Source of the DNA: Planctomycetota bacterium
GTDB lineage: Bacteria > Planctomycetota > Brocadiia > Brocadiales > Brocadiaceae
Assembly: GCA_023261465.1 (NCBI GenBank)
Contig: JAHFOW010000025.1
Coordinates: 1 to 22,344, forward strand
DNA: 22,344 nt
Direction of reading: 5' to 3'
Position numbers and translations under genes: made by a program. Every line of letters starts with the position of its first letter. Positions within the stretch are counted from its first letter, which is position 1. Of the stretch, positions 13,310 to 20,549 are shown one piece after another. The notes under the pieces are model-generated. The model was not told the origin of the DNA, ran no database searches, and saw nothing but the letters and a program-made list of their open reading frames with translations.

Positions 13310-15571
13310 TTAATATTTAGTTCTTTGTCTTCGTGTTTTTGTTTTTTCTCTGGTAATATTCTGTCCTGCTGGAGTTATCTGTACTTTTTCGGGTATGTGC
13401 TCTGAATCCGCCAGTTCTGTTTTTTTGTGTATTTGGCTTACCATGTTTGCCTCTAGCTCATCACGGATAAGAATAGTCGGTTTTACCAGGATGATCAGGT
13501 TTAACTTGGTGTTATCTTTTTCTTCTCTGGAAAAAAGTCTTTTTATCAGGGGTATTTTTGATAGAATTGGAATACCCGTCGTTTTGTTCTCCTTGTTGAT
13601 GGACCCCAAGCCACCAATCATTAAGGTGCTTTTATCAGGCACACACACCGTTACGGATACTTGAGAGACATTCACCACCGGCAATTGAATTGTCGTTGTA
13701 GAACTGCCTACTGTAGGGACACCGCCGCTCTGTGGAATAGCTGTGCTGGTTGTGGAAAAGTTAAAGTCCTGGATTCGCTCGACTTTAAATACCGCAGGAG
13801 CTACTTCCAGATAAACATATTTCCTGTCCGTGCTCACAATCGGACGCACGTCAAAGGTGGTTCCGTCAGGTACGGTACCAATGACCGGCGTAGAAACACC
13901 TTCTGAGACACCGGCGCTTTGGATATAATTAGTCGTCTTAACAACGGCGATGTTTCCACGCTGGGTATTCGAAAGGGTAATTCGAGGAGACGTAAGAATT
14001 TCAGAGTCCTTACTTTCCTGAACGGCACGTATAAAACCTTTGAGCATAGAATTATTTAAAATAGCAAAATTAATGTCTATTCCCTTCGAGATTGCTTCTG
14101 CACCGGTATCTATAGAGGTGTTATTGCTAAAAAACTTTTCAAAATTTGTTCCAATGTCCTGCATAAATTCATCAGAAACCGTGATAAAGCGGGCTTCAAT
14201 ACTTACCTGAAGGTTCTGTGAAGACCTTAAGGAAGCCAGCAGGTCATCTATCTGTTTATGGACGTATTTATTGTTAACAACAACAAGGTCTCCTGGCTGA
14301 CCCATCCGTGCTATACAACTTCCTTCCCCCTGTCCACTGACATTAATACGCCGCTGGGTTACGGTTGTTGGGGGGGTGCCAACGACACCTACATTCGCTG
14401 ACCATGAAGCAGGTTCGATGGTGGTAACAACAAGTTCAATCAAATCAAGTAATCGTTCAGATGCATCTTTTACCTTGGCAGTTATTCCTTTTGACAGGGC
14501 CATTTGAGCAGATACAGCCGCTGTAATATCGAACTTCAGGGGCTCCTTGTCATCGAGATTGATCAATATGTCTCTTACATCGTAGACCCGCAGTTCCATT
14601 TTCTGTTTGTAGAAATGCATGATGTTTCCTTCGATCACATACTCATATCCTTTCGGCAGGATATATTTGAGCGCCGTTCTGAATGTTTCATCTTTGAGCT
14701 TTAAGGTGACGGGAACGTTTCCTATCTCAGGGTTTATAATCATATTAACATTTGTCTTTTCCCGTAAAAAAGTGACGACATCCCTGAGTGGTGTATCATA
14801 GAATTCAAATGAAAGGATGGTATTCAATGCATCTTCGATATCCTTTGGATACTCATTTTCCGAAGGGCTGGGGGAACGTCGAAGGTGCTCTGTTTTTGTT
14901 TTATTTTCTTCTATAATCTTATCAGTGTCGGGAAGTGTGCGTTTATCAATATTCTCCCACTGCTCTTTTGATGGAAATCTCAGGATGTCCTGATAGGGAA
15001 TGCCCAACTCCTTGAGATATTCATAGTTTTTTAATTTTTCGCCGGTATCCGTCATTTTCAAATTTTCCAAAACCCTTTGGTGTTTTAAGTCGTATGCCTT
15101 TTCCCGTATGTAGATAGTCTCCCTGTTTAACGGGTTTGAATCAAGGACGGAGTCTGCTATCGTGATGGCATCATCATAACGTCCTTCTTTTATGGCCGTT
15201 TGTGCGTTCTCAATTAAGAGAGGTTGGTTTTTCGAAGGAGCGCCTTTCTTTTCTTCATGAGGAACGGCACTTTCTGTCTCTTTCGATTTATTTGATTTTT
15301 CCAGGAGTTGCCTGGATTCTTTGAGCAACTTTTGCGCCTCAGTGTTTCTAGGCTCTAATATAGTAGCCAGTTCGAGGGCGTCTACTGCGCGTGCATAGTC
15401 TTTTAATTCAAGATATGTCTTTGCAGTGTCGAGATAATAATTATTGGCCGTTGTCGATGATTTCGTTTCTGTTGTATCTGGATTGTTTTGCGCAACAGAA
15501 CCATTGAGTACCGATAATAGGAGAAGCGTACTCAAGGTTATGGTTGAAGCCGGGATCAAGATGTTTTTCAC
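13310..15571 (-). CDS. TPR-containing secretin (PilQ/GspD family)
   Basis: This is the outer-membrane channel of a type IV pilus or type II secretion system. The GTG at 15571 is the start, because GAGGGG lies 7 nt upstream; the TTG at 15586 would precede that site. The 753 residues hold a signal peptide (1-28), two TPR-like helix pairs (about 45-85 and 118-160), a short N-type secretin domain (about 255-325, FYDTPLRDVVTFLREKTNVN), a long linker, and the secretin core (about 450-700). The core shows VSIEARFITVSDEFMQDIG, SPRITLSNTQRG, MIGGLGSINKENKTTGIPIL and LIILVKPTILIRDE. A basic tail ends in TRRQRTKY. Fused TPRs may replace a separate pilotin or PilF-like assembly factor (inference). It is the fourth gene of the c-di-GMP riboswitch operon. 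Confidence 0.9.
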   Translation of the reverse strand: MKNILIPASTITLSTLLLLSVLNGSVAQNNPDTTETKSSTTANNYYLDTAKTYLELKDYARAVDALELATILEPRNTEAQKLLKESRQLLEKSNKSKETESAVPHEEKKGAPSKNQPLLIENAQTAIKEGRYDDAITIADSVLDSNPLNRETIYIREKAYDLKHQRVLENLKMTDTGEKLKNYEYLKELGIPYQDILRFPSKEQWENIDKRTLPDTDKIIEENKTKTEHLRRSPSPSENEYPKDIEDALNTILSFEFYDTPLRDVVTFLREKTNVNMIINPEIGNVPVTLKLKDETFRTALKYILPKGYEYVIEGNIMHFYKQKMELRVYDVRDILINLDDKEPLKFDITAAVSAQMALSKGITAKVKDASERLLDLIELVVTTIEPASWSANVGVVGTPPTTVTQRRINVSGQGEGSCIARMGQPGDLVVVNNKYVHKQIDDLLASLRSSQNLQVSIEARFITVSDEFMQDIGTNFEKFFSNNTSIDTGAEAISKGIDINFAILNNSMLKGFIRAVQESKDSEILTSPRITLSNTQRGNIAVVKTTNYIQSAGVSEGVSTPVIGTVPDGTTFDVRPIVSTDRKYVYLEVAPAVFKVERIQDFNFSTTSTAIPQSGGVPTVGSSTTTIQLPVVNVSQVSVTVCVPDKSTLMIGGLGSINKENKTTGIPILSKIPLIKRLFSREEKDNTKLNLIILVKPTILIRDELEANMVSQIHKKTELADSEHIPEKVQITPAGQNITREKTKTRRQRTKY

Positions 15572-15642
15572 GAAATTACCCCTCAAAAGGTCAAATATTT
15601 ATTTTCAAAAACATTATAGATATTTAACATTGTCTATTTTCT

Positions 15643-16443
15643 TTAATTACCCGAAGGAAGATTTACCTTAAGCTGAACAGTTGCAAATTCTTCGCCTAAA
15701 GTTGCGGATTCTCCCAACCACAAGGTATAAGATACTTCCTTTTTATTTTCAAACACAATTCTTGAAGATGTAACCATATGGGTTTCTTCGATAAGTGACG
15801 TATTCAGGAATTCTCCCTTTTCGTTTAATATAACGGTGTTTTTCTTAATAACCAGAGGCTTCTGTGCAAGAGGAGTGATTTCCAACAGTTTACAATGGGT
15901 GTCAAAATCTATCGTTTCATTTCCCAGCATTTTTTTTGACCCGATCGTGTCTCCTTTGCTTACCGTGAAGCTGCTTGTCCACCATATCTCCTTATAGAGT
16001 TTTTTCACCTGAATTAATGCGAGATCTTCAGTGCCTCCTTTAAAGATAAATTCTGTATCTGCCTGGGCGGGGGCTTCTAAATGAGGCAGGATGGGTACTT
16101 CCTGCTTTTTCAGAATGTCCTTTGTTATAAGGGGAGAAACAGGTTCTTCCCGCAAGAGTTTACCGAAGAGCTGAGGATGTTCTAACAGGTGAGCCGGCAG
16201 TGGAAAGGTAAAACGCGATTCCAATTGAGATGCGTTTTTTAATTCCGTCTCTATTGCAGGTGGTGTACTTTTCTGGAGTTTTCGTTCTATGTTGTCAGTT
16301 ATTGATAGTACTTTTGTGTCAATCTTGTGTATTTCTGAGTTTTTTATAATAAAGGTGCACGCTATTGCATAAATAAGGTATCCACCTGCAAGCCCAAGGA
16401 TAAATTTTTCAAAATGTTTAAATAAGAAGCGTTTCAAGTTCAT
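15643..16443 (-). CDS. Inner-membrane protein in the PilP position, family unknown
   Basis: This 266-residue protein has a short basic start, one membrane segment at about 14-33, a helical stretch to about 75, a Pro-rich linker (PVSPLITKDILKKQEVPILPHLEAPA) and a C-terminal beta-rich domain from about 125 (FIFKGGTEDLALIQVKKLYK to the end). It occupies the PilP place between PilO and the secretin but has no lipobox and no clear PilP sequence match. It could be the piece that joins the inner-membrane ring to the secretin, as PilP or GspC does. That function is inferred from position and topology only. It begins 18 nt after the PilO-like stop, without a strong ribosome binding site, so translation may be coupled. 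Confidence 0.65.
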   Translation of the reverse strand: MNLKRFLFKHFEKFILGLAGGYLIYAIACTFIIKNSEIHKIDTKVLSITDNIERKLQKSTPPAIETELKNASQLESRFTFPLPAHLLEHPQLFGKLLREEPVSPLITKDILKKQEVPILPHLEAPAQADTEFIFKGGTEDLALIQVKKLYKEIWWTSSFTVSKGDTIGSKKMLGNETIDFDTHCKLLEITPLAQKPLVIKKNTVILNEKGEFLNTSLIEETHMVTSSRIVFENKKEVSYTLWLGESATLGEEFATVQLKVNLPSGN

Positions 16444-16461
16444 AACAGAGAAAAATGTGAA

Positions 16462-17355
16462 TTATATTTTGTAATCAATAATATACGTATCAAGGGTAAC
16501 ATTAATTACGGGATGCGATGGATTTTTACTAAAACTATCCCCGTCTTCTCCAGATGTTCCAGAATTGAAACTTTTCGCAGTACTAAGAATTGTGGCGGTC
16601 TCAATAACAAATGGTATGTCAGACTTGTGAATTTCATGCAGGAGAAATTCGATGTGGTCTGCCAGTAATTCGAGCTGGATAGTAAGGGGTATAATGGTAT
16701 AAATTTGCGACAATGATGCATTATACGTATACGCTGTTTCCCGAAAGGAAATCTTATCAAGCTGTGTTATTCCTATATCTTTCAGGAATATATTGACAAG
16801 TTCTTCCATGATCCAGAACCTTTTTTGCACAGGTAAAATATTATCCCAGGTAGGGATATCAGTACCCCAGTTCTGGATTGGCAGGGCGTCGTGACTCAGG
16901 GCGATATGCTGTGCATCTAATTTTGCAATTAAGGCAGAGGTTCTTTTGATATATTCATTTTTCCACAGCGCCTCATCCTCTATCTTAATCAACCCCTTTT
17001 CCTTGTCTTCTAATTGAAAGAAGGCGTCGAGCCTTTCATCCTTTTTTTTGAGAAATTCTTTACATTTGTCAGTTTCTTTTTCATAAAGGGCCGCTTCGAG
17101 TTTTTTTGAACCACACCATTTGTCGTTATAAAGGTCTTTTTTTACGGTGTATTTTTCCAAAACGACTGATAAATCATCCAGGTCTTTGTATATTTTGGTA
17201 TAGATAAATGAAAGTGGATGGACTGAAAAGAAATAGATCGCGGCCAGGATAGCAAAAACACCCCCTATGGATATCCAGAAGCCGCGTGCCCCGGTAAAGG
17301 TTTCCCAGAAGACTTTCTTAAATTGTGAAATATTTAAACCTTTTCCGATATTCAT
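16462..17355 (-). CDS. PilO-like inner-membrane alignment protein
   Basis: The 297-residue form starts at the ATG at 17355, 10 nt after the PilMN stop. An ATG at 17394 would overlap the upstream gene and add 13 polar residues. One membrane segment (about 23-48, GFWISIGGVFAILAAIYFF) is followed by a charged coiled coil (about 55-130) and a periplasmic alpha/beta region with the strand TIIPLTIQLELLADHIEFLLHEI, which matches the general pattern of PilO: TM, coiled coil, ferredoxin-like domain. Sequence identity to PilO is not obvious, so the name rests on layout and on its place behind PilMN. An acidic, glycine- and serine-rich insertion lies near the end (SGTSGEDGDSFSKNP). Confidence 0.7.
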   Translation of the reverse strand: MNIGKGLNISQFKKVFWETFTGARGFWISIGGVFAILAAIYFFSVHPLSFIYTKIYKDLDDLSVVLEKYTVKKDLYNDKWCGSKKLEAALYEKETDKCKEFLKKKDERLDAFFQLEDKEKGLIKIEDEALWKNEYIKRTSALIAKLDAQHIALSHDALPIQNWGTDIPTWDNILPVQKRFWIMEELVNIFLKDIGITQLDKISFRETAYTYNASLSQIYTIIPLTIQLELLADHIEFLLHEIHKSDIPFVIETATILSTAKSFNSGTSGEDGDSFSKNPSHPVINVTLDTYIIDYKI

Positions 17356-17365
17356 TTTGTTATTA

Positions 17366-19099
17366 TTATGATTTAATCTCCTGCTGGATTTCATCCGATG
17401 ATTTCACGATCCAGCGTATTTCAAAACAAATATAACTACCAATCCCCTCTTTATCTACCTGGCGGCACGAACCGGGCACGATTTCAACATTTTTAAATGC
17501 AGGAACCTTCTGGTCAAAAAGTGATAGATTTTGAATGGGTTTTAAAATGTGTTCTTCTATAAAGCTTTTACTCGGTTCTTTGCTTTCCCCCCTGATTCCC
17601 ATGAGAAGCGCTTTTTTTGTCAAACCAGCTTTTGCAAGCGCAGAGGGCTTTTTGGCCTGAAAAAAGGCTGCTGAACTTTGCTGCCGTGCGGTCCCGGTTC
17701 CGCGAGCACTTTCGGTGATATACTTTAATGCGTCTGCATCTATCCAGGATGATTGGATGCTGATTATTGATACATTACCAGGTATTGCGGACAATAATTT
17801 ATCTATTGCCTCCATCCAGAAAAATCGCGAAGAATCAACAGAGGAAACGAGATCGAGCAATGATTTGTTCGTTTGCGCAAGGGTTTCAAGGTTTTTATAA
17901 TTCTTCTCGAAATCTTTCACCTTATTTAAAATTTTCTGATGATAATCATTAGATTTACGAAGATGGGCGATTTGCATACGTGACCCGGCATATTGAATAA
18001 TAATTGCCAGCGCCAGGCAACAAAGGGCGGCTATGGCGTATGGTTTTTTTCTGGATATTTCTAATTCTTCGGCAAATTCCTGCGGTAATAAATTTATCCT
18101 GAGGCGCCCAAATCCCATCCCCTGAAGGGCAAGCCCTAAAGCAACGCCAAAATTTGAGAGATTTTCATCCAGGCAGGCAGGAGGTATCTTTTGGGATACC
18201 TTTAACATGTTTAAGGATTTAACAAATTTCACCTCATGGGTAAAGTTGTCAGTTATATATTTGACAGCAGCAGGGTCTTTTAATTTGTTGCCCATCAGGA
18301 GAAGATTCTTGAAAAGAACATCTTCTTTTATCAAGGATTTATAATATTCCATAGACCTCTGGATTTCCTTCATGAGACTTGCATCTACGGTAAAAATAGG
18401 AATGCTCCTCAGCCAGAGGTGTTGATTGTCAACAATGATAATGTCCGTGTTTTCTGCCTCTCCATTTACAATTATTGTGGGGCCGTCGACGTGCTGATCG
18501 AAAAGTGCAAAATTGACAATTGCCAGAGGCGAGACTTGTAAAGCGCCGAGATATGGTTTAAGAGGAGAAACATTGGTCACTATGTGGTCAACCGTGGTTC
18601 TCTTGGATGCGAACAGTCCTATATCAAAGCCTTCCGCATCGGGAAGTTGTTCTGATAATTGCTGGAAATCCCACACAACATCCTTGAGGTCAAAAGGAAT
18701 TTGCTGCCGGGCCTCGTAACTGACAATGTTTTTAAGCTGTTTTTTATCTACCGGAGGAACGGTAATAAATCTTGAGAGTACAAATTGCCCCGGGATAGAT
18801 ACCAATATCTTATCATTTTGGGTTATTGTATGGCGTGTTAAGAAAGTCTGGATGGCTTCCTGAATACCGGTAGACTGTAAGAACGTTGCATCGTGCGGAA
18901 TAGCCTTGTAATCAATAATATCAACGTCGTCAATGCACATGCCATCAATCGTTTGTGCGATTTTTACTGCCTTTAAGGCTTCCCCGCCAATATCCAATCC
19001 CCAGACATTTATTATTTTGTTTTGCTTGAATGCTCGTGATGCCTTTGAGATAAGGAAATCGGGTTTTTTAAAACTCATGTGTATAGGGGGGAGTTTCAT
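17366..19099 (-). CDS. PilM-PilN fusion protein of a type IV pilus/secretion assembly
   Basis: The 577 residues join two proteins that are usually separate. Residues 31-330 are PilM: the actin-like ATPase core with VWGLDIGGEALKAVKI, KILVSIPGQFVLSRFITVP, EARQQIPFDLKDVVWDFQ and the GVALGLALQGM close. RINLLPQEF (334-342) is the PilN signature that normally docks into PilM from another chain. A membrane segment follows (about 354-371), then a coiled coil and a periplasmic PilN-like region with a low-complexity insertion (ARGTGTARQQSSAAFFQAKK). The chain would thus carry the cytoplasmic ring and the link across the inner membrane. It is the first gene of the operon, 42 nt after a terminator and behind a c-di-GMP riboswitch. 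There is no good ribosome binding site at the ATG at 19099; Met8 is an alternative. Confidence 0.9.
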   Translation of the reverse strand: MKLPPIHMSFKKPDFLISKASRAFKQNKIINVWGLDIGGEALKAVKIAQTIDGMCIDDVDIIDYKAIPHDATFLQSTGIQEAIQTFLTRHTITQNDKILVSIPGQFVLSRFITVPPVDKKQLKNIVSYEARQQIPFDLKDVVWDFQQLSEQLPDAEGFDIGLFASKRTTVDHIVTNVSPLKPYLGALQVSPLAIVNFALFDQHVDGPTIIVNGEAENTDIIIVDNQHLWLRSIPIFTVDASLMKEIQRSMEYYKSLIKEDVLFKNLLLMGNKLKDPAAVKYITDNFTHEVKFVKSLNMLKVSQKIPPACLDENLSNFGVALGLALQGMGFGRLRINLLPQEFAEELEISRKKPYAIAALCCLALAIIIQYAGSRMQIAHLRKSNDYHQKILNKVKDFEKNYKNLETLAQTNKSLLDLVSSVDSSRFFWMEAIDKLLSAIPGNVSIISIQSSWIDADALKYITESARGTGTARQQSSAAFFQAKKPSALAKAGLTKKALLMGIRGESKEPSKSFIEEHILKPIQNLSLFDQKVPAFKNVEIVPGSCRQVDKEGIGSYICFEIRWIVKSSDEIQQEIKS

Positions 19100-19140
19100 G
19101 TTTTGTACTGAACAATACCCTTCATGGACTCACAAAATAT

Positions 19141-19193
19141 AAAAAAAAGCCCTCTATCGAAACTGATGTGCTATTTTCGATAACAAGGCTTTT
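19141..19193 (-). terminator. Riboswitch-associated intrinsic terminator ahead of pilMN
   Basis: On the minus strand AAAAGCC and TATCGAAA pair with TTTCGATA and GGCTTTT, followed by a long T-run (the A-run at 19141-19148). It lies between the riboswitch and the pilMN start, where it must be read through for the operon to be expressed. It could also end miaA transcripts. Positions may be off by one base. Confidence 0.85.
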
Positions 19194-19221
19194 CGTGTGT
19201 GATTATGTATCAGATGTATGG

Positions 19222-19312
19222 ACATTTTTCGGTAGTAAGGCTGTCTTTCTTGTGTCAGGTAAAGACCCTTTTACTTTGCGTCCCCTGATCACTCAGGGTT
19301 TGCCTTTGTCGT
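19222..19312 (-). promoter_or_regulatory. Cyclic-di-GMP-I (GEMM-I) riboswitch
   Basis: On the minus strand the leader reads GACAAAGGCAAACC, a hairpin CCTGAGTGATCAGG, then GGACGCAAAG, a second hairpin closed by GTCTTT and AAAGAC, and finally ACAGCCTTACTACCG. The GGCAAACC, GGGACGCAAAG and GACAGCC blocks, in this order and spacing, are the core of the GEMM-I aptamer. The base matching the ligand-contacting G20 of the Vibrio Vc2 aptamer appears to be G, which favours c-di-GMP over cyclic AMP-GMP, if my alignment is right. The last block differs from the usual GGGTTGCCG. The element lies between a promoter (19341-19368) and a terminator (19141-19193), ahead of the pilMN-pilO-secretin operon. Confidence 0.88.
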
Positions 19313-19340
19313 AACGCATGTATAAGTATACTTGCTACAT

Positions 19341-19368
19341 ATCTTACATCCGGAGAATTTTATGTCAA
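19341..19368 (-). promoter_or_regulatory. Sigma-70-type promoter of the riboswitch/pil operon
   Basis: On the minus strand a perfect TTGACA (19368-19363) stands 16 nt before TAAGAT (19346-19341), placing a start near 19333, about 20 nt before the aptamer. It lies directly behind the miaA stop, so the pil operon does not depend on miaA transcription. Confidence 0.65.
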
Positions 19369-19375
19369 ATAAAAT

Positions 19376-20317
19376 TTAAGATATTTTTGCCCCTTGTGCA
19401 AGAAATTCCAGTACCTTTTCTGATAAGTGGGTTATCGTGTCTTGTTTGGATGCACGAATCCAATGAATATCTGAAAAACTTCGAAACCAGGTCATTTGCC
19501 GTTTTGCAAACCGGCGGGTTTTCTGTTTAATTTCATCAACAACTTCTTCAAAGGTATACTTACCCTGAAAAAAATCTATAACTTCTTTATATCCAAGCGC
19601 CTGTGATGCCTGTTTACTTAATCCTGCCGAATTGTCGAGCAAGGTGCGTACTTCATCGATCAGTCCGCTCTGAATCATGCGATCTACCCGCGCTTCAATA
19701 CGTTTGTATAAAATATCGCGGTCGTAATCAATAGCGACTATGGCGCAATCATAATCAGGGTTTTTATGGCCGAATTGGGTTTGGAACGAAGATATCCGCC
19801 TGCCTGTTATTTTATAAACCTCAAGGGCGCGAATAACCCGCTTTAAATCATTACAATGTAACCGGGTCGCTGTTTCCGGATCTACATTGGTAAGCATTTG
19901 ATGAAGGTAGCATAAGCCGCGTTCAGAAGCAAGAGACTTTAAGTGTTCACGATATTCCCAATCTGCGGCTGGGCCTTCAAATATGCCGTTAATAATAGCC
20001 TTCAGATAGAGCGCCGTTCCACCCACAACAAGAAAAGGTTTGCCCTGCTGGTATAAATTATTAACAATACCGTTAAAATCTTTGGCGTACCTTCCGACAC
20101 TGTATTCTTCCCAGGGTTCAACAATGTCTACTAAATGATGTATAATTTTTTCTCTTACCGAAACCGAGGGTTTTTCTGTGCCAATATCCATACCCCGATA
20201 GACAAGCATTGAATCTGCCGAGACAATTTCCGCATTGGTACGTTCTGCAATTTTAACAGCTATATCTGTTTTGCCACAAGCCGTCGGGCCTGTCAGTATC
20301 CAGAGAGGGATCGTCAT
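19376..20317 (-). CDS. miaA: tRNA dimethylallyltransferase
   Basis: MiaA transfers a dimethylallyl group to A37 of tRNAs that read codons starting with U, which steadies codon-anticodon pairing. The 313 residues are normal length. Landmarks are the P-loop GPTACGKT (9-16), SADSMLVYRGMDIGTEKP, HHLVDIVEPWEEYSVGRYAKD, VVGGTALYLKAIINGIFEGP, NDLKRVIRALEVYKITGR and the C-terminal KQKTRRFAKRQMTWFR that contacts tRNA. It has no strong ribosome binding site. No gene lies close upstream. It is followed by the pil-operon promoter after 7 nt, and the terminator at 19141-19193 may also serve it. Confidence 0.96.
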   Translation of the reverse strand: MTIPLWILTGPTACGKTDIAVKIAERTNAEIVSADSMLVYRGMDIGTEKPSVSVREKIIHHLVDIVEPWEEYSVGRYAKDFNGIVNNLYQQGKPFLVVGGTALYLKAIINGIFEGPAADWEYREHLKSLASERGLCYLHQMLTNVDPETATRLHCNDLKRVIRALEVYKITGRRISSFQTQFGHKNPDYDCAIVAIDYDRDILYKRIEARVDRMIQSGLIDEVRTLLDNSAGLSKQASQALGYKEVIDFFQGKYTFEEVVDEIKQKTRRFAKRQMTWFRSFSDIHWIRASKQDTITHLSEKVLEFLAQGAKIS

Positions 20318-20499
20318 ACGATGTTTTTAAGTGTATAAAAACTATAATTGGTAAAATTTATAAAAAATTATCAAAGAATGATCTGTTATTCAAAAGTTTA
20401 AACGGTCATGAATTTTGATATACGGGGTGGTAGCCGGACAAACTTGCTTGTTTGCGCTTGTTAATGAATAGAGATGCACTGGATTTGCATGTGGGATGT

Positions 20500-20527
20500 G
20501 TAGAGACGCAAGATTTTGCGTCTCTAC
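20500..20527. repeat. Palindromic repeat, copy 2 (GTAGAGACGCAA type)
   Basis: GTAGAGACGCAA (20500-20511) and TTGCGTCTCTAC (20516-20527) form a perfect 12-bp stem around GATT, the same loop as the copy at 6072-6103. It lies 22 nt behind the stop of the glutamate-synthase-like gene. The remaining bases between miaA and that gene hold nothing else I can identify. Confidence 0.8.
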
Positions 20528-20549
20528 TTCCTCTGAATAAAAGACTTTC

